Source of the DNA: Tragulus kanchil
Taxonomy: Eukaryota > Chordata > Mammalia > Artiodactyla > Tragulidae
Length of the DNA: 64,000 nt
Direction: 5' to 3'
Assembly: GCA_022376925.1 (NCBI GenBank)
Contig: JAIOJX010000005.1
Location: forward strand, 91,919,001 to 91,983,000
Each line of letters starts with the position of its first letter. The stretch's first letter is position 1. Of this stretch, positions 1 to 10,993 are shown piece after piece. Below the pieces are notes generated by a model. The model ran no database searches. It saw only the letters and a program-made list of their open reading frames with translations, and had not been told where the DNA came from. The translations under genes were made by a program, and so were the position numbers.

Positions 1-68
1 CGTTTGGTTGGAGCATTTAATCCATTTACATTCAAAGTAATTATTGATACGAATGTTCCTATTGTCAT
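1..68 (-). CDS. L1 ORF2p, N-terminal start of endonuclease domain (partial)
   Basis: The ATG is the complement of 66-68. About 22 codons are visible before the window edge, reading MTIGTFVSIITLNVNGL and onward. This is the canonical start of the L1 apurinic/apyrimidinic-type endonuclease, including the metal-binding Asn of the NVNG motif. ORF2p supplies the nicking endonuclease and reverse transcriptase for L1 mobilisation. It is aligned in the same strand and order as the intact ORF1 upstream. The rest of the 1.2-1.3 kilocodon protein is outside the window. Confidence 0.85.
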   Translation of the reverse strand, partial: MTIGTFVSIITLNVNGLNAPTK

Positions 69-125
69 CTTCTTGGAAGTCTGGGGTTTGGTTTGTAGGA
101 CTTCTTCTATTCTTGTATTTATTGG

Positions 126-1019
126 CTATATCAGGCCCTTTAACACTTGTTGTAGGGCTGGTTTTGTGGTACAGAATTCTTTTAGTTTTTTTCTGTCTGA
201 GAAGCTTTTGACTTCTCCATCGATTCTGAATGAGATTTTTGCTGGGTAGAGAATTCGTGGTTGTAGATTATTCTCTTTTAGCCATTTAAATGTGTCTTCC
301 CATTCTCTTCTGGCCTGCAGGGTTTCTGTTGAGAGATCCGCAGTTAGACGTATGGGGTTTCCTTTATATGTTATTTGTTGTTTGCTTCTAGCTGCTTTTA
401 GTAATCTGTCTTTATATTTAGTCTGTGTTAATTTGATTAGAATGTGCCTTGGTGTGTTTCTTCTAGGGTTTCTCCTGTATGGAACTCTTTGTGCTTCTTG
501 GACATGGCTGACTATTTCCTTTCCCATGCTGGGGAAGTTTTCTACTATAACCTCTTCAAGAATTTTTTCGTAACCTTTCTTCCCTTCTTCTTCTTCTGGA
601 ACTCCTATAATTCTAATGTTGGTGCGTTTGATATTGTCCCATAGGTCCCTGAGGCTTTCCTCAGTTCTTTTCATTCTTTTGGCTTTGTTCTGTTCCTCAC
701 CAGTTATTTCCACCAGTCTATCTTCCAGCACGCTTATCCGTTCTTCAGCCTCAGATAGTCTACTGTTGAGGCCTTCTATCGTATTTTTGAGTTCAGCAAT
801 TGAGTTGGTGGTCTCTATTTGCTTATTTTTCATTTCCTGCATGTCTTTTCTCAACGCACTAATTTCCTCTAATATTCTGTTTTCGGTGTTTTGCATCCTC
901 ATTAGAATAGTTTTTCTGAATTCTCTTTCAGATAATTTGTCTATCTCCTCCTCTGTCATTTGAGGCTGTGATTCTCTAGCTTGGTCCTTCATTTGTGCAG
1001 TGTTTCTCTGTCGTTTCAT
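126..1019 (-). CDS. L1 ORF1p, RNA-binding chaperone, intact (297 aa)
   Basis: ORF1p trimerises on L1 RNA, packages it into ribonucleoprotein particles and acts as a nucleic-acid chaperone during target-primed reverse transcription. The predicted protein has a basic, Gln-rich N-terminus (1-20) and a Glu/Lys/Arg-rich heptad coiled coil (about 30-125). An RRM-like domain follows, with NIRIIGVPEEEE at about 134-145, and then a C-terminal domain containing the conserved ADLSTETLQARREW stretch near 227-240. It ends in LQQVLKGL at 289-296. The length fits artiodactyl L1 ORF1p, and no stop or frameshift interrupts it. The start ATG (complement of 1017-1019) directly follows the 5'UTR. The stop lies 57 bp before the ORF2 start, the usual dicistronic L1 layout. 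Intactness does not show expression. Confidence 0.92.
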   Translation of the reverse strand: MKRQRNTAQMKDQARESQPQMTEEEIDKLSEREFRKTILMRMQNTENRILEEISALRKDMQEMKNKQIETTNSIAELKNTIEGLNSRLSEAEERISVLEDRLVEITGEEQNKAKRMKRTEESLRDLWDNIKRTNIRIIGVPEEEEGKKGYEKILEEVIVENFPSMGKEIVSHVQEAQRVPYRRNPRRNTPRHILIKLTQTKYKDRLLKAARSKQQITYKGNPIRLTADLSTETLQARREWEDTFKWLKENNLQPRILYPAKISFRIDGEVKSFSDRKKLKEFCTTKPALQQVLKGLI

Positions 1020-1694
1020 CTCTAGTGTTGTATGTTCTTTGATAGTGTGGGGTCTTGGAATCAGGGCTTCTAGTTCGAGGATCCTTGGTTTGATGATTGG
1101 TCAGGGAATGTAGGCTCTATGCCTGGTTTGCTATAGTGTTCCGTGATATTAGTTCAAATACTAGCAACTGAGGGGCAAGAGGTGTGTCCCTAATGGGTGA
1201 CAGTCATAAAATCATGCAGATGTTTTCTAACCTAGTCATAAGATATATATACATACACAGCAATAACCACATCTAACCAGTTTTACAGTGATAAAGCATA
1301 GGAAATTTTCCTGGCAAACGACACAATCAAAGATGGTACTTGCCCATTAAGCTCTGAGTTAATTAGAATAGTGCCTGGAAAAATAGATCTTGGGTAGGGT
1401 CCTGGCTTGGACTATTTCGTCATTGAAAGCAATTTTTAACAAGACATGTGTTGGGAGTGAGAAGGTGGAAAATGTATGGGTAATGAGAAGGAATAGATTC
1501 AACTTGGAAGGATTTTATAGGGTTATGTAGCCAAGATTAGTGTGTTGTTTTGTTTAGTGCAGCTGGGAGAGAATAGTGGAGACAGGAAGGTAGGAAATAT
1601 TTATCTAGGGGGTAGTGGTATATAGGAGAAAGTTTTAGATTTAGAACATAGAGGGAGGAAGGAGTGGGAAAGGGGAAAGAAAATTGGAAGTTCA

Positions 1695-1775
1695 AGAATT
1701 AAAATTAAAAAAAAATTAATAATTAAAAATTAATAATTAAAAATAAAAAAAAATTAAAAATTACAAAAAAAAAGG
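1695..1775. repeat. A/T-only low-complexity tract
   Basis: Repeated units of the form ttaataattaaaaa and long A runs lie inside the antisense L1 leader. It looks like expanded A-rich simple sequence. Confidence 0.8.
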
Positions 1776-2017
1776 GGAGGAGAAACTTAATAAGAAGAGA
1801 TCAAAGAGAGAGAAAAAAAAAAAAAACCCAAACCTGACCAATTAAACGAATAAGCAGAACCGTCCACAACAGATAAACAAAAAAGCTAAATATTGTCCCT
1901 GGTTTTTATCCTCTCATCTGTCTGGAAGCCAGTCTGCTCTCGATGGTGTTGTCTTGATGATGCAGCCTTTTCCTTATGGCACCGGTCTGCAAGCTCAGAT
2001 GCTGACGGGGACGGCGG

Positions 2018-2215
2018 GCTGATCTCTGTCCGTTGGGCGGGGGACCGCGGTGCGCTCGCTGTCCCGGGTTGGGCAGGAGCGCGGGCTGATCCCAGTGTGT
2101 CAGGCGCGGGGTGCGGCAAGCGCCGTCCCAGGTTGGGCGGGGGCGCGGGCTGATCCCAGTCCGTCGGGCGGGGGGCAGTGGTGCGCGCACAATCCCGTTT
2201 TGGGCGGGAGCGTCC
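2018..2215 (-). repeat. Three ~65 bp GC-rich monomers in the L1 promoter
   Basis: Units beginning with gctgat start at 2018, 2085 and 2149 (spacing 67 and 64 bp). Each contains a gctgatcycagtcc-type start, a GC-rich centre and a ggttgggcgggggcgcg-type end. CpGs are dense. Monomeric promoter repeats are known from rodent L1s. Here the units look imperfect and diverged from one another. Confidence 0.7.
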
Positions 2216-2969
2216 TGGCTCTGCAGCGCACCTGCAGGTAGCCTCTGATACCTGCCCTTCTCCCGACTTCCTCCGCTGCGGGTGTAGCTATGGGGGTGTA
2301 GCTACGGGGGTGAAGCTATGGGGGTGCAGGGGCTCTTCCGCCACTGGCGCGCGTGCACTGCCGGTTGCGCCTCCAAGTCCCAAAGGCAGGCAAGAGCTTT
2401 CCCGTCCGGCTCGAGCCCGGTCCCTGGTCAGCAATCTGTGGGCGACTTCCCCTTCAGCCAGTCCCCCACTAGGAGTGTTTGAACTCACCCGGTGCCAGGC
2501 GGAAAGTCGCGATTTTCGCCCAGCGGCCGAGCGGCGAGATCTTCACACTGGGCGCTCGCTCCCTCCAGTCTAGTTCCGTCTGGCCCTCAGGTCACTAGGC
2601 AGCAAGTGTGTTCTGCTCGGCCCTGCTCCGGTATCCTATCTTCGCAGTGTCTTAATTTCTGCCGGCGATCTGGGCGGATTCTTGGAGTTTTCACGCTGAG
2701 CGCTGCCCTCTCTCCCCCGAGGCTCTGCTTAGGCCCCCTTTTAGGGCACTTGCTGGCGCGCTCTTTGTCGGTGCAGTCCGGCGTGGGGGTGAGGATAGAG
2801 GCTTCTTAGAACCCTAGCTCCGGGAAATTTCTGGCTATTCACTCTTCTATTCTCGCGGACCTATGGAATTCTTCTGTAGTCTAGCGGCTGGTTTGTTGGT
2901 GGTGGTTCTTCTCTTGATTAGTTCTGGTGATTCTGTTGGGGAGCTGGTGAAATCTTCCCCTCATTCCTC

Positions 2970-2981
2970 CGCCATCTTGGC
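2970..2981 (-). promoter_or_regulatory. YY1-type motif at L1 5' end
   Basis: On the minus strand the sequence reads CCAAGATGGCGG about 10 bp from the element's first base. This matches the YY1 site (AAnATGGC) that positions transcription start in human L1. Function here is inferred from sequence and position. Confidence 0.65.
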
Positions 2982-2990
2982 TCCTCCCCC

Positions 2991-5440
2991 CTTTGTCTTC
3001 TGATGACCTTTTATTTTTTAGACTTTAGTATGTTGCTCATATATTATATCTGTCTTCCACCTATTGCTTTGGCTTTTGTTTGCTGAATCAAGTGGCCAGT
3101 TCATTGCAAATGTGATATGGATCAAATGATGTGACTCAAGACTTGTTGCTTTTCAGGACAAATGTCATAGTTAGGAGAGTTTGCTTTTCAAAAGAAAAAA
3201 AAAAAAAAATCAAAGCAGAGTGAGAGATGTGGGGAGGTGATCCATGAGCTATTTCTATACAATTCCATGGCTCCAGATCAAATTTCTGTTTTGCTAAGAA
3301 GGGTGACTCATAAGACTAAATCATAGGTATGTCAGAAAAACTATTACAACCTCTTTAGGTTGTGATTGAGCATGATTAACACACTTTTGTAAGGATACTT
3401 CCTCTGGAAGGAGGGTGGATGCTGGTTTAACTGGAACATATAACTTGATGTAACTGTATTCTGTTCTTGATGAAAAGATTTTAAGTCAGTTAATTTTTTT
3501 AAATGGTTCATGACATTTGCTCTAGTAGAAAATTCTCTGCTTCTATTCAAATTCTCTCTCAAGCAAAAGCAGTTTATAAACCTCAGGTAACAAGATTACC
3601 TTTGGTCCTCAGGATGAACAAAGTTCAGGCACATGCTCTTTTACTCTACTGCTCCAAAATTTTCCATGACTCCCTGTTTACTGAATAACCAGAAACTTAT
3701 TATTGTAAAGTTGGAAGCTCTCCACAGACACCATGAAGCAAAGGGAAACTAAATTATGTGCCTTCGGCCAGTGCTTTTCAAACTTTAATACACATACTCA
3801 TTACCTGCAGATCTTGACAAAATGTGATTCTGATTCAGTAGGCCTGGGGTAGTGGTGTTCAGAGCAGGGCCATAGCCAGATCTTAGGTGATGAAAATTAA
3901 GGAATCAAAGAAGCATTAAATCCCTGAGGAGGGGACTGGGGAGGACAGGGTAGGAAAAAAAAAAAGCCAGTAAAGGGCTCCAGTGGAAAATAGGAGTAAG
4001 AAATGAACTAGTCCAGAGACATTCCCAAGAGATTTTCCCCTCCAAATGTGGCATTCTTTCAGACAAAACCATCAGGCTCAGTATTTGACTTGCTATGTAC
4101 ATTTTACATTTCTCTTTGTACAGGTACTTCATACCAAGTTTGGAATTAATAGCCTGAAACCCCTTGAGCCTTTTTGATCAACATTAGAGCAGTGTTCTAA
4201 GAGGGGAATATATGCCTTGATTCTCCCATAATTTAGAAAAGATCTCTGTCTTTCTGAGGTAGAGATTTCTTTGGTTTGAGAATTTTAGTTGTGTTATTTA
4301 GAAGCCTGACCATCAGTTACAGAGCTTAGTGCCAGGTCATCCAGGGGCTTTCATGCGCATCAGATTTGTTTTAGGATTCCAGAATCCTACCTTATTGTTG
4401 TTTCCTTTTTGCACTTCAACCTTCAAAATATTCCAGCAAAAAATAAGGAAGAGGTTGGGCTGAGTCTCCTTTAGTGAGCATCTGTTGCCAAGGACAGTGG
4501 ACTTGCACACTCCCAGGCCACCCCCAGTCCATGTCTGTCCTGCTCAGCCTGGGATGAGAAGGGAGACAGTAGAGCCATTGGGAGAGATGGAAGGTGGACC
4601 AGGGGAAACATTGCTTTGGGACAAGAAGTTGTGCTGAGGCCAAGGACTTGGGGATAGGCTGCCTAAGACCAGTCACCTTTGCTCAGTCATGGAGTCTCAA
4701 AGGTGGCCCTGATTGAAAGAACCTCACAGATGTGGGTGAGGTGAACTAGGTGGGATGGCTGCAGCTGAGCAAGGAGAGGCAGGAGACAGACTGCTGAGCT
4801 CTCCTGCAGTCTGTCAGGTCAGCCCGAGAGCCCCCTCTGTTGTTACCTAGCCATAGGCCAACTTAGGCTAATTTATTAAACACTACACAAGGGGCACCAA
4901 ATTATTAAGGGCTCTATAGAAATGATCTCATATGAATTATAATAAATAAGCATGGAATGAGTATCTGTTCAATTCCATTGAATGTTAATAAAAGTAATAC
5001 TAAAAGTTTCTTCAGGGTTTTAGTTTTAGTTTGTCCTTTGCATAAATGGTACAAAAATTGTGGCTTTCCTTTTTTATTGAATGTTGTTTAGCTTCTCTTC
5101 AAAATTTTGAGTCTAATAATTACAGAAGTAATTACCAAAGGGTCTTTGTCTATAACTGGAGGTGGTTTTGAGCATTAATGATGCATTTGAATTGTTCTTA
5201 CTTGGCGTTGAGAGAATATACTGCTTTAAAAAGTTAGACTCCTTGGCGCTGTTGTACCTTTTAGGATTTCACTTAGCTCCTTAATTGAGTCATTTTCATT
5301 CTAATCAAACCATTGCTTGGAGCTATGACAGTACCATAGGAAGTCCTAGTATGGATCTCACTTTGGCCTTTACATGGCTAATGCTCCATTTTGAAATTCA
5401 ACCCATGGGTTCTGTTTCCCTTCACTGACTACTGTGAACA
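2991..5440. other. Non-coding stretch with one recognisable old DNA-transposon fragment
   Basis: Sequence of ordinary composition. ORFs here are short and have no codon-use or domain signal. An A run at about 3193-3210 and a MER5A-like block at 3770-3900 are the only items I recognise. No splice-site pair or conserved coding block stands out. Confidence 0.5.
3770..3900. mobile_element. MER5A-like non-autonomous hAT fragment
   Basis: Contains the pattern 'tgattctgattcagtaggcctggggtagtgg' in diverged form, characteristic of MER5A-family elements, preceded by a diverged version of the family's terminal segment. Diverged and truncated; the call is from memory of the consensus. Confidence 0.5.
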
Positions 5441-7668
5441 AGTACTAAATTGTTACATGTATACTTGCCTTTCTAAGAGGAGTCCAAAGTTAATCAAATG
5501 AAAATGTTTTCTCAACAAAGCTTGGGTCTAATGTTTAACTTACAGTTTCTTTGTGGGATTACATCCACAAAGAAAGCTTTCCCCACTGTGTGGAATTCTT
5601 TTATTTAAACGTGGCTGCCTTCACCCTGACCTCTGTTGCAGCGGTTCTAATCATGGCTATGTAGGATAATCTTGGGAGATTTTTGAAAGTATAGATCTTT
5701 ATACTTCACCACAGCTATATAAGTATGAGTCTCTGAAACCAGAGCATCTCTATCTTAAAACTACCAGCACCACTAACCACCAGCTTTCCGAGCAAGTCTT
5801 GTGCCCACTGGGATCCACTGCCCAGAGCAGTGAAATGGTCTCAGCTGATGAAAAAATGAGGAGAGCCATGCCTATACTTAACCAAACACTTTAAAAATTC
5901 AGAAGGATGCTCTGAGGAATGTTAAGCTTATTTAAAAGATTGATTCTCGGCTCTGACGTGAGCTTACTGAATCTGAATCTCAGTGTCTTAGAAATATCTT
6001 ACGTATAAGGGTCCCCAAGAGTTTTCTATGAAAGCCAGAATTTTAGAACATCTCTGTATATATGAATGAATGAGCAGTCAACTGCCCAGATGGCTAAACT
6101 CTACTTTAGAGTTCTCTGATCATATTTAATTCTACCCCTGATCTGGAGGAACTATCAGAATTATTCTAAGGAATTGTTCTCAAATTTTACTGAATAATGA
6201 GCCCCCTTTAGTGAACTCTATGAATCCTCTCCATAGCGAACTTTCCACAGGCACATACGCACATTTACATTTTACTTTTCAGGACGTTCATAGAGGAGGC
6301 CAGTTCATATAATGCCAGATTAAGAGCTGCTGTTCTAGAATAGGTAACTGAGTCAACTTTGGTAAACATTTTCTCCTGAGAGGTCACAAGACACAGCAGG
6401 GTTAAGGAAATAACCGGTGGTTTGGCTCAGAGAGCAAGGGTGGGGCTGAGAACAGGGAAGAGGAAGCTCATCCCTGAGTTAGGCCCTGGTGACCATGGCG
6501 TCTAGTCTGAATGGAGGCTATCTTTCATGAACCCGGTGGATTTTGGCTCAAGATGATTAAATCATGTTTTCTCAACAAAGTACTAAATTGTTACATGTAT
6601 ACTTGCCTTTCTAAGAGGAGTCCAAAGTTAATCAAATGAAAATGTTTTCTCAACAAAGCTTGGGTCTAATGTTTAACTTACAGTTTCTTTGTGGGATTAC
6701 ATCCACAAAGAAAGCTTTCCCCACTGTGTGGAATTCTTTTATTTAAACGTGGCTGCCTTCACCCTGACCTCTGTTGCAGCGGTTCTAATCATGGCTATGT
6801 AGGATAATCTTGGGAGATTTTTGAAAGTATAGATCTTTATACTTCACCACAGCTATATAAGTATGAGTCTCTGAAACCAGAGCATCTCTATCTTAAAACT
6901 ACCAGCACCACTAACCACCAGCTTTCCGAGCAAGTCTTGTGCCCACTGGGATCCACTGCCCAGAGCAGTGAAATGGTCTCAGCTGATGAAAAAATGAGGA
7001 GAGCCATGCCTATACTTAACCAAACACTTTAAAAATTCAGAAGGATGCTCTGAGGAATGTTAAGCTTATTTAAAAGATTGATTCTCGGCTCTGACGTGAG
7101 CTTACTGAATCTGAATCTCAGTGTCTTAGAAATATCTTACGTATAAGGGTCCCCAAGAGTTTTCTATGAAAGCCAGAATTTTAGAACATCTCTGTATATA
7201 TGAATGAATGAGCAGTCAACTGCCCAGATGGCTAAACTCTACTTTAGAGTTCTCTGATCATATTTAATTCTACCCCTGATCTGGAGGAACTATCAGAATT
7301 ATTCTAAGGAATTGTTCTCAAATTTTACTGAATAATGAGCCCCCTTTAGTGAACTCTATGAATCCTCTCCCTAGAGAACTTTACACAGGCACATACGCAC
7401 ATTTACATTTTACTTTTCAGGAAGTTCATAGAGGAGGCCAGTTCATATAATGCCAGATTAAGAGCTGCTGTTCTAGAATAGGTAACTGAGTCAACTTTGG
7501 TAAACATTTTCTCCTGAGAGGTCACAAGACACAGCAGGGTTAAGGAAATAACCGGTGGTTTGGCTCAGAGAGCAAGGGTGGGGCTGAGAACAGGGAAGAG
7601 GAAGCTCATCCCTGAGTTAGGCCCTGGTGACCATGGCGTCTAGTCTGAATGGAGGCTATCTTTCATGA
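5441..7668. repeat. Tandem duplication 1 (copies 5441-6530 and 6579-7668)
   Basis: Two direct copies of 1,090 bp, offset 1,138 bp, separated by 48 bp (6531-6578) that matches neither flank cleanly. The two copies have no net length difference. Visible mismatches cluster near 6232-6285, where copy 1 has C for A at several sites. A later copy (duplication 2) agrees with copy 2. A MER5A-like remnant at about 5640-5780 is carried inside. Probably an unmerged assembly overlap. Confidence 0.95.
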
Positions 7669-9268
7669 CCCTTGACCCAAGAGTGTGCAGAAACTCTTCT
7701 CTTTGGCCTGGGAGGACTGTGATAGGTAATAGAGGTTATTCCAAAGCAGTGAACATTTTTTAGCACCTATGCTAAAGAATGCTAGATACTGCCAAGAGCT
7801 GGAAGTACAAAGATAGATCAGACACATGTTCTGATTTCAAGCAGATCACAGCTAGTGACGTATTCCATATTGCTGTGTTTTTACACCCAGCTGGCACTCT
7901 CATAAATTTCACTATCATAGTTGTGAAATACCCAGTCAAAAATATTAACTAGAATCTCATAGATTTTCTGACTGCTATCCTATATATGTTTCAGCCAAAT
8001 GTTCAGGGTATTCTGTTGATCCTCAGCTTCCCAGCTGCATCCCAAGTTCTCCATATTTGTATCTCCTCCTTTGGGTTTGATGACCCATTTGAATTTCTTT
8101 CTCTGGTACACTAACTTCATATTTCCCCTGGATAGTTGGTTCTAAATGCTCTCATGGCTTTGATGTCTTGGAGCTCTGGCTTTCAAGAACATTCCTGGCC
8201 TTCAGTACCTTCAGCAGGACTGCATTTTATAACCTGGAGAGAAAGACACATTTATTCGTTCATTCATTCAACAGTATTGAGTATGACAGGAATTGTTCTC
8301 AAATTTTACTGAATAATGAGCCCCTTTAGTGAACTCTATGAATCCTCTCCTAGAGAACTTTACACAGGCACATACGCACATTTACATTTTACTTTTCAGG
8401 AAGTTCATAGAGGAGGCCAGTTCATATAATGCCAGATTAAGAGCTGCTGTTCTAGAATAGGTAACTGAGTCAACTTTGGTAAACATTTTCTCCTGAGAGG
8501 TCACAAGACACAGCAGGGTTAAGGAAATAACCGGTGGTTTGGCTCAGAGAGCAAGGGTGGGGCTGAGAACAGGGAAGAGGAAGCTCATCCCTGAGTTAGG
8601 CCCTGGTGACCATGGCGTCTAGTCTGAATGGAGGCTATCTTTCATGACCCTTGACCCAAGAGTGTGCAGAAACTCTTCTCTTTGGCCTGGGAGGACTGTG
8701 ATAGGTAATAGAGGTTATTCCAAAGCAGTGAACATTTTTAGCACCTATGCTAAAGAATGCTAGATACTGCCAAGAGCTGGAAGTACAAAGATAGATCAGA
8801 CACATGTTCTGATTTCAAGCAGATCACAGCTAGTGACGTATTCCATATTGCTGTGTTTTTACACCCAGCTGGCACTCTCATAAATTTCACTATCATAGTT
8901 GTGAAATACCCAGTCAAAAATATTAACTAGAATCTCATAGATTTTCTGACTGCTATCCTATATATGTTTCAGCCAAATGTTCAGGGTATTCTGTTGATCC
9001 TCAGCTTCCCAGCTGCATCCCAAGTTCTCCATATTTGTATCTCCTCCTTTGGGTTTGATGACCCATTTGAATTTCTTTCTCTGGTACACTAACTTCATAT
9101 TTCCCCTGGATAGTTGGTTCTAAATGCTCTCATGGCTTTGATGTCTTGGAGCTCTGGCTTTCAAGAACATTCCTGGCCTTCAGTACCTTCAGCAGGACTG
9201 CATTTTATAACCTGGAGAGAAAGACACATTTATTCGTTCATTCATTCAACAGTATTGAGTATGACAGG
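7307..9268. repeat. Tandem duplication 2 (copies 7307-8290 and 8288-9268)
   Basis: Direct copies offset 981 bp at the start and 978 bp at the end. The change comes from three single-base homopolymer differences. The junction has imperfect microhomology: the sequence after 'gacagg' at 9268 resembles that at 8290 (tgttctcaaat). Because it overlaps duplication 1, the segment 7307-7668 exists three times (also at 6169-6530 and 8288-8647). Confidence 0.95.
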
Positions 9269-9340
9269 TACTGTTCTCAAATACTGGGAATATATCAGAG
9301 AGATAAACAGACAAAAACTCCTAGGCTGATGCAGTTTTTA
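9220..9340. repeat. Probable old LINE/MIR-class 3' segment
   Basis: Reads as a diverged version of a common mammalian repeat tail (cattcattcaacag, then a 'ggtactgttctcaaatactggg' block, then 'aacagacaaaaactcc'). The family name is not certain. Part is also present at about 8245-8290 through duplication 2. Confidence 0.4.
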
Positions 9341-9908
9341 TTTTAGCAGGAGGGAAACACAATAAATACATGAACTTATACATAGTACTTGTATAACATG
9401 TAACAAATATGTGTAATAAACATAGTCCATTCCCATTATTTGAAAATTTCATGTTTGCAGATCTGCCTAATTTCATAGTCACTTGTAAACATGCCAGAGA
9501 AGTAAAAAGCTTGAGTCACCTGGCAACCATGTTCCTAGGTGAGGTCAAACAAGGCAACACTCTGCTTCTGGTTTCCACTTTCATACTTTCTCATACTAAC
9601 AAATGTAATTTTCTCAGTCTGTTTAGCACATTTTCCTCACTTTTTGTGTTCTTAGTAATTTCACTGCTTAAAATGGCCCTACAGTCACAGTGCTAAGGTG
9701 CTGTCTAGTGTTTGCTGCTGCAAGAAAGTTGTGATATCCCTCACAGAGAAAATACATGTGTTAAATAAGCTTTGTTCAGGTGTAAATTTTAAGTTCAATG
9801 TTAATGAATCTACAGTATATTGAGTACAGTAACTGATAAACAGAAGCACACATAAAACAAGATTATATATTGATGGTTGAAGAAAATATTATGACTGAAG
9901 CTTACAGT
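9341..9908. other. No recognisable feature before the L1 insertion site
   Basis: AT-rich unique-looking sequence. Nothing coding or repetitive that I can support. Confidence 0.4.
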
Positions 9909-9923
9909 AAGAATGAGGATTCA
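9909..9923. repeat. 5' target-site duplication of the full-length L1
   Basis: aagaatgaggattca matches aagaatgagaattca at 23400-23414 at 14 of 15 bases. This fixes both ends of the plus-strand L1. Confidence 0.88.
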
Positions 9924-10947
9924 GGGGGGTGGAGCAAAGATGGCAGCGTATAAGGACTTGCACTCATCTCTCCTGCAAAATCGCCTGAATTGCAACAAGT
10001 TCCTAAAAAACCATTAAGAGGAGGAGGTTGGATCTGATCACAAAAAAGACACCTCGCATCGAAGAACAAAGGAGAAGCTGCAACAAGACGGTAGGAAGGG
10101 CACAATTGCGCTTTTAAAAGTCAGACCTCATACCCACCAGAGAGGCTGGGCGGACCAAAGGCACAAAGCCTGTTGCAGATCAAGATCTGGGAAAGGAGTG
10201 GTGATGCCCACAAGGGACTGAGCCAGACCTGCTTTGGAGGGTCCAAGTGCCCCCGTGAACTAGAAGTGCCCTTGAGCGGTCCTCGGAAGGACGGCACTCA
10301 ATTCCCTTTGGAGAAGGTTACCATTAACCTGATCACAGAGCCGCCAAGCAGGACTGGAAACTCTGCGCACTGTGATCCTGGAGAGGGGAATAGCGATCCT
10401 GCATGAGACTGAGCCAGACTCACCTGTGAGTTATCTGAAGTCTCCCATGGTGGCGGGTCGACGGTGGCCTGCAGCAGGGTCTGGGTCACTGCCAAAGTGC
10501 TTCCCATAGAGAGTGTGGGAATAAATCCTTTGTGGGAGAGACTCCATTTTCCCTACTGTAGTTTGGCTGCTGGTCAAACTGCAGGGCTGCTGGTCAAGCT
10601 ACAGGGAGGGAATTTAGCTCCACCCAGCAAGAAAAGGGATTTGGATTAAGAAACTCCCAGGGCCAGCCTGGGCGGGCCTTTTAGTTCTGGAATAGGCTGA
10701 AATAAACAAGCAGTCAAAGAGGTCTTCAGATCCAACCACTGCCAGAGGCAAGAAAAAGACTAATAATTCCTGAATAGTCAGCAAGAGACAGAAGAACATA
10801 AACACTATTTTCACGTTTTGTCTGAAGCTGGAGTTACTGCAGGATTTGTAAAATTTCATTTTATTCCTTACTCTTTTTTATTGCTTTTTGTTGTTGTTGT
10901 TTTGTTTCAATTGTTTTTTTCCCTTTTTTCCAAACCCCCTCAGTGCC

Positions 10948-10993
10948 CCCCCCCCATTTTGAGGGGGTGTGTGTGAGTGTGGGTGTGGGTGTG
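10948..10993 (+). repeat. C run and GT-rich simple repeat
   Basis: A poly(C) tract is followed by a short G run and an imperfect (GT)n/GGGT repeat within the L1 leader. Confidence 0.8.

Larger units (their letters stand above)
1..2990 (-). mobile_element. L1 retrotransposon, 5' portion (promoter, 5'UTR, ORF1, start of ORF2)
   Basis: Antisense LINE-1 that runs off the left edge of the window. Read on the minus strand it begins near 2990 with a G-rich start followed by a CCAAGATGGC motif, typical of mammalian L1 5' ends. It continues through a ~1.97 kb 5'UTR (1020-2990), an intact ORF1 (126-1019), a 57 bp spacer and the start of ORF2 (68 downward). The intact ORF1 and complete 5' end suggest a relatively young bovid L1. 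Its 3' end, poly(A) tail and one target-site duplicate lie outside the window, so its true completeness is unknown. No ~1.1 kb duplication falls in it. Confidence 0.93.
1020..2990 (-). promoter_or_regulatory. L1 5'UTR and internal promoter
   Basis: This is the leader of the antisense L1, transcribed leftward. Three parts can be seen. Nearest ORF1 (1020-1690) is ordinary-composition sequence. Next is an A/T-only low-complexity stretch at about 1695-1775, followed by an A-rich stretch up to about 1830. Then a strongly CpG- and GC-rich block (about 1910-2810) contains three ~65 bp monomers and several short clinically repetitive blocks. L1 5'UTRs carry internal Pol II promoters, so the CpG block is the likely promoter core. 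It is also the part most likely to be methylated in the animal. Confidence 0.8.

Noticed and set aside
1893..2809. GC-rich open frames on both strands, possibly a CpG-island gene
   Set aside because: They fall in the L1 promoter, where high GC removes stop codons. The frames have no domain and exist on both strands.
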